Notes: generated from the sequence alone by a model not told the origin. DNA of 64,000 bases from Apophysomyces variabilis (GCA_002749535.1 MZZL01000380.1:975041-1039040), one strand, 5' to 3'; counted from the first letter of the stretch, positions 13,870-25,025 are shown. Numbers and translations: made by a program.

Positions 13870-16226
13870 ATGACAGATACTAAATCTGAAGTACCAGCTG
13901 TGAGCCTTGCTGGGGATGAACATCCTCTCACAGAAGAACCTATTACTCCTTCCATTGCGATTGCCACCGATCCGTTGGAAGCCGATGAGACCAGCCGCAA
14001 TGTCTGGGATGACGATCGTGAAGAACGCCACTCACCAAACCATCCTCTTGAAGCCGCAACGTTAAGTGTTTCCGAAGATAACGGGGAATGGGAACAACAG
14101 CAAGAGCGAACATTGCTGGATGAGGAAGGGCGTCCTAATGTCAGCCGCACTCCTTCCGCCCTGTCACTGCAAGATACAAAACTGGATACAGACACGTCGC
14201 ATGTGAAGGTACACAGAATATTGTACATCGATACGGTATAGACGTTGAATTCCAAAACTTTAGGGCTTCCAAAATGCAGGTGATTCAAGCGAAATCACAG
14301 ATCTTATCGTTCAGGGCGAGATACCCAATTGGTTGATTGGTGAACATTTCACCATTGGTCCAGGAACTTACGATGTGAAATACACGCGTAAAGTAGAGAT
14401 CGATGGTTTATTACAGAGTGCGACATCCATATTTACCTTTGGTCATTGGTTTGACGGGTACGATGATGCGTTTATAGTCAAGCAAAGACTAACAGAGCGT
14501 TCGTAGGTTGCCCTTGGTGAACCGCTTTGACTTGAATGGTCAACGCAACACAATCACGTATCGTAATCGTCTGACATGTCGCCGCTTGATCGAGAAAGTG
14601 CGTGATCATCATGGATACGCTCCGAAGCATCCTGCTGGCCTCTTCAAAACCAACAGCAACCAAACTGTTCTTGTGAAATTTATCAAATCCGCTCCCAAGG
14701 CATCCAAACCAGATGCAGAACCCTGCGGAGCACGTGTTCTACCAAGTATTCCCGGTATCGATGGCCGTCTGTTTTGCCAAAACATGGCAAACCATGTAAG
14801 CTTGAATTACGCATCCATACTATCATTTCTAACGTGTTCCACTTCAGATCCAAGAGTTGGATCCTTTTGATTTGAAACCAACCCGCGTACTGTGCTGGAA
14901 TGAAGTGAATCCCGCATTCAAAGGGTACAACTCTTGTCCAAATGGCCAATTTGATGTCGAGAGTGGCGAATATATCAACTTTACCATGGAGATTGGTTAC
15001 CGCACGACGGCTTATCACTTTTTTTCGCTCTCAGACCGCAATCCTAAGGGCTCTGTGATAGCCAGTGTCACTGCACCTACTGGATATGTGAATAGCTTTG
15101 CATTGACACGCAAACATATCATTTTGGTGGGATGAAAATGGGAACATGTGGAACGGGGGGATTTACTGTGAGATGTAGGTTATTTTCCCTTTGCTGGCGA
15201 ACTCTGCAGCTGTCAAGTATGCTTGGAACGAGAGCATCCTGGATTCCTTCAGCTTTTATCCCAACGAGCCAACCTTGTTTTACGTTGTCTCGAGAGCGAA
15301 CGGTCAACACGTAGCCACATATCGTTCCGAACCATGCTTTGCGTAAGGCTCCGCCCTTCTCAGGTTACGGTGCAACTAACTTTATAGTTGTCTAGCTTCC
15401 ACCATATTAATGCATTTGAGGACGAACGCGATAATGTTTTCATTGATATCGTTACTTATCCCGACGCGACCATTGCACATCAATTGACAACAGAAAACCT
15501 ACGCAACCCTGCAAGCATGGAGCCTCGACGTTTGGCATGCTCTGAGGTCAGACGTTATAAATTAGGTCATATTGAGGAAGCCAAATCCATTTTTGCAGCA
15601 AACAACACCATGGTGCCTTCAACCAGCAGTGTAACGTCCAGAGTGTCTTCCATGCTGGGATATCTGCGCGGAAACAGTAATACGGATGAAGAACAGCGCG
15701 TGGGTGCTATCGGAAGTGGTTGGCATTCATGGATGCCCACTGCATCATTCGAAAAACGTGTGGAGCCGTCTCTGGAATTACCCCAGGTGAACCCGAACTA
15801 TAAGATGCAGAAATATACCTATATGTACGGTCTCGGATTTTCTGCTACTAGCGCAATAACAGACGGCAGAATCTGGGACAGCATTGTGAAGGCGGTAAGG
15901 AGCAACTTCCTTTTCCATTGACAATGTGCACGTGTTGGTATTTTCTGATGATACGATATGGAATTAAATAGGATCTCGATACCAAATCCATTGTTGCCTC
16001 ATGGCATGAAGACCATTGCTATCCTAGTGAAGCCGTTTTCATTCCACGTCCAGGAGCCATTAGAGAAGATGAAGGTGTGCTCATCAGTGTGGTGATGGAT
16101 TCTGCACGGGCGACCTCATTCCTACTGATTCTGGATGCATCCACATTGCAAGTTGCTGCTAGAGCAGAATTGAACACATTGGTTCCTCTTAGCTTCGCAC
16201 ACGGTTCTTACAGACTGAGGAATTAA
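13870..16226 (+). CDS. Carotenoid cleavage oxygenase-like protein, two iron ligands apparently missing
   Basis: Seven exons (13870-14208, 14264-14457, 14507-14795, 14848-15126, 15179-15342, 15396-15894, 15972-16226) encode 672 residues. After a Ser/Glu-rich extension of about 115 residues, the carotenoid oxygenase (RPE65/BCO) beta-propeller follows: EIPNWLIGEHFTIGPG, HWFDGLPLVNRF, WNEVNPAFKG, FHHINAFEDE, VFIPRPGA and SFAHGSY. In mucoralean fungi such enzymes cut beta-carotene toward trisporoid signals. The family binds Fe2+ with four histidines. Here the third (H424/H425) and fourth (H665) are present, but the first position, normally in an AHP(H) motif, reads SCPNGQ (N306). The second, normally HSF or HDF, reads YVNSF (N356). 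If confirmed by alignment this copy may be inactive or changed in metal use. Donor GTGGGA at 15127 is weak. Confidence 0.85.
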
Positions 16227-16301
16227 ATTCCTTACATCTCGAATTTTATTTCGCATTAAAAATACTACTCTTTTATCTATATCTATGTACTTTTTGGTTT
16301 G

Positions 16302-17402
16302 TTATGCTTTCCAATACATGGATCCATTAAACCATATGGGATCGGTCAAAGGGTATAACAGGTACCAGAAGAGGATGAGACCAGCGACGTAGCTGGACCA
16401 AAGAACTAACAAATAGGTTAGAACTCCATCTGTATGGTGATACTAAATATACTTTTCCGATGCGATGGAGAGTGTTGGCTAATGGCGCTGATATCTGGGA
16501 AGCCCATCATGTTGCAGAATGTGTGACATAAGATTGGTGGCCAAATGCTGCCGGAGCGTAGGAAGAGGAAGCTTGCATACCATCCAAAAACAGTAGTGTA
16601 CGTGAATTGAAAAGCTATAGCAAAGGAAAAACAGTTTAGCAAAGGTAGTTTGCAGTTAGGGAGGCTGATACATTACCAGAGATTAAGATAGCCTGCTTTA
16701 AAGCCTTGGTGTTGGCACCCCATTTATGATAGTTTTCCCAACCATGATGTAAATGGGCTTACGTTTTTGCCAAAATGATTAAAAACGTTTTTCATGGCTT
16801 TTCCATGCATACCTATCCCAAAATACATGGGCGACACAAAGATCAGATAAGCAACCGAAAACCCTGCGTAGTACAGCACAGAGATGACACAAGCTCGAAA
16901 TACAAATTCCTCTGTCACGGGAGCCTGCATCGAGAGAAAGAAAAAAAAGCAGGAGATTTATATTTCTTTCCGAAAGAGAAAGAACGCATCTTTTTTTTTT
17001 CTTATTTACCACTAGAAAATTCCGTAGGCCAAGTAAAGAAGTGATCATCCCAAGTTCTTGTTGCCAATCAAAGTATTTTTGCCATGGTAACTCTTCGTCG
17101 AAATACATCAACATAAGTGGTCCAGCAAACAAGATAATGGTCAGTAGTAGCGGTACGAATAAAGAGATTTGAAAAGGTAGTATTCCAAGTGCCACAAGCA
17201 ATGGTGCTGAAGGAAGGGTGACATGGACTATCATGGGGATAACCAGTGATGCAAACGTTACGGCCTTGATGCGTGAAAGAATGACATCGGGATGGTCCCG
17301 TGAAAGACTGTGATTCTTTTGACGAAATGAATAGAACCCTGCAACATAAATGAATGTGAAAGAGAAGCAGATGACATTGGCCAACACAGGACTAAGGGTC
17401 AT
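16302..17402 (-). CDS. RCE1: CAAX prenyl protease 2, RCE1 type
   Basis: RCE1 is an integral ER-membrane protease that removes the -aaX tripeptide from prenylated CAAX proteins such as Ras and Rho. Exons on the minus strand are 17402-17010, 16924-16813, 16757-16677, 16614-16453 and 16429-16302, giving 291 residues, a usual length. Catalytic motifs are complete: TEEFVFR (E136, E137, R141), AHLHH (H170-H173) and LCHTFCN (H226, N230). Several hydrophobic segments are visible, including the N-terminal one and a C-terminal VLTYLLVLWSSYVAGLILF. Linking the last two exons needs removal of only 23 bp (16430-16452, GT...AG). Without it the frame shifts before the final membrane segment. This is either an extremely short intron or a frameshift. 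Confidence 0.9.
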
Positions 17403-17701
17403 TTAAAAGTATGGGAGGAGAGAAGGAAAGGTTGGTTCCCGACAAAGCTTCAAATAAATAATGAGGACTTCTCAATTTTTTTAAGTGTAAAAAACTTCAA
17501 ACGCTTCTGTCAATGTCGCAGGGGAAAGTAAAAAAAGAAGCAAAACAAAAGTGTTCAACTTCATGACAAAGTGAGTATTTCAGAAGCAAAAAGAGAAGTT
17601 TTCGGCTCTGTGGTGTACAATTTTGGTAAATTGTTATTAAATGCGATCCATGTCTCAAATACATGCCTTTCTTCTTTTCTTCCGTCACTAATATCTTATG
17701 A
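17403..17701. promoter_or_regulatory. Shared divergent intergenic region RCE1 / class II aldolase
   Basis: The two genes diverge from this stretch of about 300 bp, so both promoters should lie here. It is AT-rich with A- and T-runs. No specific binding site was recognised. Confidence 0.35.
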
Positions 17702-18829
17702 ATGATGAATTCGTCAGAGCCAGACGTGGCTATGTATGCTGTATTTCTTCGTTCCGATCGACATGTTATACTTGGAAACGAGACAGAACAAGAAGCTCAG
17801 TGGGCAGAACAAGCACCCATAACTATGCCCTCGCCTAAAAAATTTGTTAATTTCCATGATCAACGCGTTCAGATGAAGCAAACGTTGGCCGCAGGATTTC
17901 GGCTGCTGGCCAAGTTTAGATGGGACGAAGGTGAAACGAAACTACCAAACCCATATCCCCATGGTTTGGGCTTTCTCTTAAGGACTAGCTCATCTTTTCC
18001 TTATAGGTGTTGCTGGCCATATGACAGTTCGGGATCCAGAATATCCAGATTTGTTTTGGTAAAACAATGTAGAAGAATTAGAATGCTGTTTGCCAGCAAA
18101 AAAAAAGGGATTGAAAAGCTAAATTGGATTCTGGGGTGGTGTCTTTTTGCAAGGGTGAATGCTTTGGGACAATACTTTGGGCATGTCAAGGCGAGTGACT
18201 TAATCTTAGTGGACCTTAATGGTAATATCGTACGGGGACGATACGTGGTGAACAAGGCGGCCTTTGTGATTCATGCAAATGTACATCAAACTCGTAAGGA
18301 TGTGGTGTGTGCCGTACACACGTAAGTTGATGACTGAAAAAGGAAATGGGCCACGGTATCACTTAGCAAAAATACATGTCAAACAACAACGAATAGTCAT
18401 TCACTGTATGGTAAAACGTTTTCTACGTTGGGTCGACCGCTGCTTCCGATTTCTCAGGACGCATGTGCGTTCTATGGTTCACACAGCGTGTACAACAAAT
18501 ACGGTGGAATTGTTTTTGATACAACCGAAGGAGAACAACTAGCGGAAGCGCTAGGGTTAAACAACAAGGCTCTGATACTTCAGAATCATGGGTTGATGAC
18601 AGTCGGACAGACAGTAGACGAGGCTATATGGTGGTTTATTGCTATGGAGAGATGTTGTCAATCGCAGTTATTGGCAGAGGCTGCTGTTGGACTGGATAAT
18701 CTCAAAGTGATTGACCATGAAGTAGCCATGGAAACAGCAGGGGTTCTAGGATCCCATAGAGCTGGATTTATCGGTTTCCAACCCATGTATCAGATGATTG
18801 TTGCGGAGCAGCCAGACTGCCTTGAATAA
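17702..18829 (+). CDS. Class II aldolase / adducin N-terminal domain protein
   Basis: Four exons (17702-17930, 18007-18058, 18154-18321, 18397-18829) give 293 residues. The class II aldolase/adducin fold covers most of the protein: GVAGHMTVRDPE after the first intron, then NALGQYFGHVKASDLILVD, a VHTHSLYG segment (zinc-binding His pair in the family), ACAFYGSHSVYNKYGGIVF and LILQNHGLMTVG with the third zinc His. In enzymes of this family a Zn2+ stabilises an enolate during retro-aldol cleavage of sugar phosphates. Fungal homologues of this size are mostly of unknown substrate. A second ATG directly follows at 17705. Neighbours are RCE1 (divergent) and an epoxide hydrolase downstream on the same strand. 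Confidence 0.88.
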
Positions 18830-19032
18830 CTGCAATCAAAAAGGGAAGCGACCAAAAATAACGGCTTGTTTCATCCGGCGAATTCCTTCCAAAAAAGGCA
18901 AATAGGAAGTTACATAACACCGCATGTTTGTAAGGCTAAACGGTTTTTGCGAACGTGAAATGCCATATATAACTTGGGCAAAGGGTTTGCCAATGGCTTT
19001 TCAGTTTAGCACAACCACGAGAATAAAAATCT

Positions 19033-20345
19033 ATGTTGGACAAATACGACCCTGCAACCTATAACCACAAATATCATCAGGTGAATGGTATCCGTCTGCA
19101 TTACGTGGATGAGAACCCTTCTGGAAAGGAAGCCCTTATTCTTTTCCATGGATGGCCTGACCTGTAAGTTATCCAGGACGAAAAGAGGCATAAAGCGATA
19201 ATTGGAATATGTATTTACCAACTGTGTTTTAGTTGGCTCGGTAAAGTCCATTGCTTTGCACGAATGGCATTGAACTTACCTGTTTTATCTTCGTTTCCTT
19301 CAAAGGATGGAGAGAACAAATCGATTTTCTTGCTGGTCTAGGTTATCGCGTTATTGTTCCTTCTCTGCGAGGATTTGGAGAGAGCGTAAGGCATCAAGTT
19401 TTTATGGAAAAATAAGGCAAGATTTGTTGAAGATCTCTTTTGATCACTTCACAGGATGCTCCTGAAGACCCTGCTCAGTACGGTTTCAAGACGGTCTGCC
19501 GCGATATTGCTGAATTGCTTGATCATTTGTCGTTGCCTACTGTCACCGTCTTAGGCCACGATTGGGGTGGTTTTGTTGCCTGGCGCTTTACTCAATTCTA
19601 TCCTGATCGCGTGCGTGCTGTGGCTAGTTTCTGTTCGCCTCATTTGCCTGCAAACAAGGAATACTTGTCACTCGAGCAAATTGTTGAGCGTCTCCCAAAT
19701 TTCAAGTACCAGCTTTACTTCGCCAATGATCCTGAGGCTGAGAAAGACTTTGGAGAAAACGTGGATGTGTTCTTTAAACGCATGTTCCAAAACAGAGAAG
19801 ACAAGAAGCTTGACAAACGCGCAGGCTTGCTGGATCCCATTACAGGTAAACTGGCAGAAGGACGCGAAGTGCCTGCTAGAAGTGATGCAGTGCCTCAAAA
19901 GGTGAGGCAAACATCTTGGTTTCGTCGGAGCCATGGCTTTCTTGTATGATACTGATGAAGTGGGCATTTTCTTAGGTACTTGATTACTATATCCAACAAT
20001 ACCGAACTACAGGTGTTCGTGGCGGGTTGAACTGGTACAAGCAGACCCGAAGAAATTGGGAAGAGTGCAAAGGTATTTTGATAAGCGGTTGATTTGTGGA
20101 TAGAATTGTTGATAACGACCTTTTTGCTTTTAGATTTGGATCCCATTATTAGGAAGCCAGCCTTGATGATCACTGCTGAAAAGGACCCAGCCTTGCCGCC
20201 TTCAATGGCCGATCACATGCACAACTTTGTCCCCGACTTGGAGATCCATCTTGTTGCTGGTGCTGGACACTTCGTCCTAACAGATGCTCCAGATGAATGC
20301 AATGCTCACTTGAAGACCTGGCTTGCAAAGGTCACACCATTGTAA
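19033..20345 (+). CDS. Epoxide hydrolase, alpha/beta-hydrolase fold (copy 1)
   Basis: This is a soluble epoxide hydrolase-type enzyme, hydrolysing epoxides to diols through an Asp nucleophile. Exons are 19033-19163, 19233-19240, 19306-19385, 19455-19901, 19976-20072 and 20134-20345 (324 residues). Exon 2 is only 8 bp and restores HGWPDLWLGWREQ. Motifs: oxyanion-hole HGWP, nucleophile motif GHDWGG, cap tyrosines in KYQLYF and LNWYKQ, acid region ITAEKDPALP and the histidine in GAGHFVLTD. There is no signal peptide. It is followed 577 bp downstream by a close paralogue with the same length and almost the same exon layout, so the pair arose by tandem duplication. Substrate is not predictable. 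Confidence 0.92.
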
Positions 20346-20921
20346 AGCCGAAGTGGAGTTAAACCTAAATACCTATATAAATAAATCGATCTATATTTAT
20401 GCCATGTTTTGTGTTGAATTGATCGAATTCCTTTATTTCTTTGATGGCTAAGTATATCTTATATACGTACGGCTTTGAGCATCTGGTGCATTTGGCTGCT
20501 TTATAGCACATCATCATTTTACTGTGTAAACCATCAAACTCTAAATGATGAGGCTTGTTGATTGACATCTTCATCATTATCTCTGGAGCGAGTATCACTC
20601 GGTCTGTCTTTGCAAATGCACGTCTAGTTTTTTCGGAAATACATGCGAGACACAATGGCGTTATTGCACATAAGGACCTTTGGTCTGCCACTAGGTCAAA
20701 GCATGAACAGTGTTATTTAATTTGAAGGCTTGGGAATAATCCGGCTATTTTACCGGTTACACGGTAATGCCGAACGACCCGCGGTTTCGTATACCGATTT
20801 CATAGCGTAAGCAAAATTAACCAAGGATTAGCGGGGTTACATATCTAGGAAAAGTACAAAAGGGTATTAATTTGGGAAAACGGGCGCTGCAGCATAAACA
20901 TTCACTTTTCCTTCCGCTTTG
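20346..20921. other. Spacer between tandem epoxide hydrolases, with a minus-strand ORF
   Basis: The spacer holds the 3' end of copy 1 and the promoter of copy 2. A 108-codon minus-strand open frame at 20365-20691 has clustered cysteines (CAITPLCLAC and CYKAAKCTRC). That could suggest a zinc-binding protein, but it lacks a recognised domain and runs antisense into the presumed 3' UTR of copy 1. Confidence 0.4.
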
Positions 20922-22279
20922 ATGATACAAAAGAACGACCCCTCAAGTTACAACCATAACTTCACTCATGTAAATGGTATTCGTCTTCATTATGTGGATG
21001 AAAACTCTTCGTCCAAAAACCCTATTATTCTTTTCCATGGATGGCCTGACCTGTAAGCATCACCTTTACTGTTCTTGTCGTTGTCATCCTAATATCATCT
21101 ATACTTTGCTTTCTACAGTTGGTTTGGTAATAGTTTATTTAACTCGAGGAATATAAGTACGGGGCTAATACTGAACGAAAATGAATAAGGATGGAGAGAA
21201 CAAATCTCGTTCCTCGTCCAGCTAGGCTACCGGGTGATCGTGCCAACTCTCAGAGGTTTTGGTGAGACTGTAAGTACGGTTTTAGAACACAAAGCACATA
21301 ACGCTCATATTTTATGTTTCTCCTTTCTTTCTTTCTTATAGGACGCACCAAAATCTCCCTCAGAGTACGGTTTCAAGACTGTGTCTAAAGATATAGCTGA
21401 ACTATTGGACCATTTGCAGCTTCCTACTGTCACAGTTTTGGGTCATGACTGGGGCGGTCTCCTTGCTTGGAGATTCACGCAGTTTTACCCTGACCGTGTT
21501 AAAGCGGTGGGTAGTTTTTGCACTCCTTATCGACCCGAAAGCAAAGAACCTGTCACTTTGGAAGATTTAGTGCAACGATTCCCAAACTTCAAATATCAGT
21601 TGTATCTTGCAAAGAATCCGGCGGCGGAGAAGGAAATCAACGCTCACGTAACGTTGCTCATACAGTAGACTGAGAAAGAAGACTGAAAATCTTATTTTGC
21701 AATAGACCAGACAATTCTTTATACGATTATTCAGACCGGTCGCGGAAATAAAGGGACCTCTGATTGACCCTGAAACTTGCCGAATTGTCGAAGGACGCAA
21801 ACCATTAGAAAAGAGCGATGCTCTTCCCGAACCAGTAAGTAACGGTGTTTTGTCGTTTGTCTGTTACAAACGAGTTTGTCATGTAACTGAGCAAACAAGG
21901 TCTTGGATTATTATGTTGAGCAATATACACGCTCAGGCGCCAATGGTGGTTTGAATTGGTATCGACAAGTGGAGCGCAATAACAGAGAATGCAAAGGTAA
22001 GGAAGGCTGTACTATTTAAGCGACGGCTTATTAATAATTGTGAATAATCCGATAGATCTTGATCCCATCATTAGCAAACCGGCGCTGATGGTCCCTGCTG
22101 ATAAGGATGCAGCGCTACCTGCGAAAATGACCGAAGGCATGAAAGACTACATCCCCAACCTTGAACAACATCTCGTGAAAGACTCTGGTCACTGGATCTT
22201 GTGGGAAAAGCCCAAAGAGTGTAACCAGATCTTGGAAAGTTGGCTATTGAAGGTTTCACCCGTGCAAGCCAAGATATAA
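20922..22279 (+). CDS. Epoxide hydrolase, alpha/beta-hydrolase fold (copy 2)
   Basis: Paralogue of the upstream gene, also 324 residues. Exons are 20922-21052, 21119-21126, 21190-21269, 21342-21647, 21706-21834, 21900-21996 and 22056-22279. The first three exons match copy 1 in length (131, 8 and 80 bp), including the 8-bp microexon that completes HGWPDLWFGWREQ. Motifs: GHDWGG nucleophile, KYQLYL and LNWYRQ tyrosines, PADKDAALP and SGHWILWEKP. It has one intron (21648-21705) in the cap-domain coding part that copy 1 lacks, so an intron was lost or gained after duplication. The cap region around that intron is also the most diverged between copies, which may mean different substrates. Confidence 0.92.
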
Positions 22280-22515
22280 AGATCTTTAAAACAAGATAAT
22301 AAACGAAAAGTTGAATGCCATCTCCTTTTACTTGATTCTTTGCTATTGTGCAACACATAAAATATCCGTAGTCATAAACTTGGCCAACAATATAGCCCAT
22401 CGATGGATGTTTCGGACAATAGTTCACATCAAACATTTTATCCGAAATGGTTATAATACGCTCATCTACCTCATTCCCGCTTTACGCCAGGCTTTTCGTG
22501 AAATAGAACCTTTTA

Positions 22516-23594
22516 ATGGAGGAGATCGGCAGTCGAGCTCAACTTTACAGTACCTATGTCCCATCTAAACAAGACGTGGCGACGCATACACGAAGGAAAA
22601 GGTGGCTATGGATTGGCCTAGCTCTTGCTTTGTTTGTTATTGCAGTGATCGCCGTGGTGGTCCCTACTGTCGTGGTCGTCAACAGACAGCAAGCTAATGA
22701 CCAGACAGAAACAAACAAAACGGAACGTCCATTCTATGCTCATACTGTCTCGCCTTATGCTAATCTCACACGACTGACGCTGAGGGATGATCTGCAGTCC
22801 AAAGAGCGATTGTTTGTGATCGGGGATGTACATGGCTGCGTTGACGAACTGGCTGAACTGCTTAATACCTTGAATTACCAACCAGACAAGGATCAAGCCA
22901 TCTTAGCAGGCGATCTAACAGCAAAAGGACCAGACAGCCGTGGTGTGATCCGATATGCCCGAGAACAAGGGTTGTTGTGTGTCCGCGGAAATCATGACGA
23001 TAAGATAGTACGTTTCAAGACGTTTCAAAATTTCTATGGCGTATGGACAAACGACTCGGATGAAGTTCTACCTGAAGGAAATGTCAAAGATCCTTTATAT
23101 TTCGGGAACGAACACGATCTGATTGCCAGGTCAGTCGAAAAAGACAGTAGAAAGATCTTGTAAAATTAACTCTGTAGGTGCGACCGCGGGCTAGGAATAT
23201 GACACAGGATGAATATGACTATTTGGCTAGCTGTCCACTTATTATGGAGTTGCCTTTCCTGAATGCCCGTATTGTGCATGGGGGTCTGGATCCTACTATT
23301 ACGGTTCTAGAAGACAACGATCCTTGGACCGTGTTGAATGTCCGTAATGTATTGAAGGGTGTACCTACCCGGGATAATGATCATGGAACCCATTGGACGC
23401 AATTCTGGAAGGATGCTCAGAATCAAAGCACACCACTAAAAGTTTATTACGGGCATGACGCATCTCGAGGATTAGACTTGGAAGCGGATACGTTTGGTTT
23501 AGACAGTGGTTGTGTTTATGGACGAAAACTATCAGCTCTTGAATTACACACGAATCAATTAACCCAGGTGAAATGCAAGAAATATTCCAAATAA
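22516..23594 (+). CDS. PPN2: Membrane-anchored calcineurin-like phosphatase, PPN2-like
   Basis: Exons 22516-23133 and 23178-23594 give 344 residues. A single hydrophobic segment (about residues 30-57) after a basic stretch suggests a type II membrane protein. The metallophosphoesterase core follows: GDVHGC (103-108), GDLTAKGPDS (132) and GNHDD (158), then IVHGGLDP and YYGHDASRG, ending in a GLDSGCVYG segment and VKCKKY. This PPP-like layout with an N-terminal anchor fits yeast Ppn2, a vacuolar Zn2+-dependent endopolyphosphatase; other members cleave diadenosine tetraphosphate. The intron is 44 bp. A better-looking donor 4 bp upstream (GTCAGT) would break the frame, so GTCGAA was chosen. An ATG 68 bp earlier in another frame was ignored. 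Confidence 0.82.
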
Positions 23595-23622
23595 TGAAGG
23601 ACAAAGTACCGTTTTGCGGTGA

Positions 23623-23802
23623 CATAGATCTGGTTTGTCTAGAACTACAAAAGAAGTGTTGTTGGAGTTATATAACCCATTGACAGATATTCTGCGTTTG
23701 CAACTGAAAGATAATGACTGGAAAGCATTTGCAAAAATTCGAGCATACTGTTCATTGAATGCCAGTTTACGCTCCTATTTCAACGAGACTGAACTAGGAT
23801 AG
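23623..23802 (+). pseudogene. Coding-like fragment downstream of PPN2
   Basis: An open stretch of about 60 codons without its own ATG ends in TAG at 23800-23802. It begins near possible acceptors (CATAG and TCTAG). Its sequence (ELYNPLTDILRLQL, then WKAFAKIRAYC) faintly resembles the C-terminal helix of sulfotransferases. It may be a gene remnant, or an alternative last exon of the phosphatase gene spliced from a GT near 23568. Confidence 0.25.
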
Positions 23803-25025
23803 ACACGTTAACAACGCTGCACTCAAAGATTTTTCAATCATGATAATAAAGTTTCCCAATCTTCTATGTTAATTTATAATCAAATTATTCCTTCGCGTGC
23901 CAAAAGGGGGACAGGAAGCTAACCATTCAGCCAAGAAGGATTCCATCGCAGGCTTTATAGGCTAAAATATGAATATTGAGAATGGATCATACATATAATC
24001 AATTGAAGTACATAACGGGACGTTTGTAGAGAGCAGAGTCAAAAAGTAGTTGTCCTTTCGTTTACAAATGGTTCGCATCACTCAAACTATAGATCGCAGC
24101 CATTGTTAGGAAATCGATGGATGTCTGATCGGTGATACCACAGACAAGACGACTAAAATAAGGTTTGCATAAATCAACGATATGTAACACAGTAAATATA
24201 GAGATGAGATAAAAGACAATATCTCCTTTTCTGTCAATGGATGATATATCGAAGGAAGACAATGTTTCACGAATTGAAGCCAAAGAGGAAGTCCTTCCAG
24301 CCATTATGCATCTTAACCCAAGTCCTATGTTGTTATCTAATTGAAGTGGAATACATATTCAGCAACGCGATTGCAGTATGGAAGAGGTGCAAAGAAATAT
24401 TCAGAAAGCATAAAATCCTATCGGGAGAATTGTATTTGTATCATCTATTTGAAGTTCTCTCTGCTTCATACCAATGCATATGTCACAATAAAGCAAAGAA
24501 ACACTTGTATCTTCTATTTATCTGTGTTACGGTTCGCCTTATTCTCTATTAGCAGAGCTTTGTCATTACTCTCCTTAAAATGTAAACAAACGTTTTATTC
24601 TTTTTACAATATGCCTGAAATAACTAGACCATCTTCCGAAAGAGTTTGCCTATTATTTGACAAGCCCTTCTGCTTTTTATGTACGTCTACATGGCCCTCC
24701 ACACACACACACACATGAATATAAGATAGGAAACATACACGGCTTCCTCAACAAATGATTGGGAAAAAACAAATATGGAATAAAGAGGGAGTAACTACGT
24801 GGGATATGATAGGATATGAATTGTAAAGGAAAAATGTACTAAAATGCGATGGTTATTTCGAAATATAAGACAGTATAGGCGGAAAAAGATGCGATTGGAT
24901 CGACCCTCCCTCTCATCGAAAAATCTGGCATCTTTGTCAATCCGCGTCAAGCTACACTACATGTAAGTATTCATATCACACATCGTAAAACTGCTCTTAC
25001 TTTGTTTTCTCTGCGTTTCCTCTCA
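23803..25025. other. Intergenic region PPN2 to SPT2
   Basis: Apart from the small minus-strand frame at 24062-24304, nothing is recognised. A (CA)8 microsatellite lies at 24700-24715. The region contains the 3' flanks of two convergent genes. Confidence 0.45.
24062..24304 (-). CDS. Possible small membrane protein, unassigned
   Basis: An 80-codon ATG-initiated frame has one hydrophobic stretch (IVFYLISIFTVLHIVDL) after a Ser-rich N-terminus. No family is recognised and no conserved neighbour supports it. It may be chance. Reported because it is the only frame between 23.8 and 25.0 kb with a membrane-segment pattern. Confidence 0.2.
   Translation of the reverse strand: MAGRTSSLASIRETLSSFDISSIDRKGDIVFYLISIFTVLHIVDLCKPYFSRLVCGITDQTSIDFLTMAAIYSLSDANHL

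Noticed and set aside
24241..24718. Plus-strand frames of 103 and 125 codons
   Set aside because: Low-complexity, mutually overlapping, ending in the CA microsatellite; no motif or splice links.
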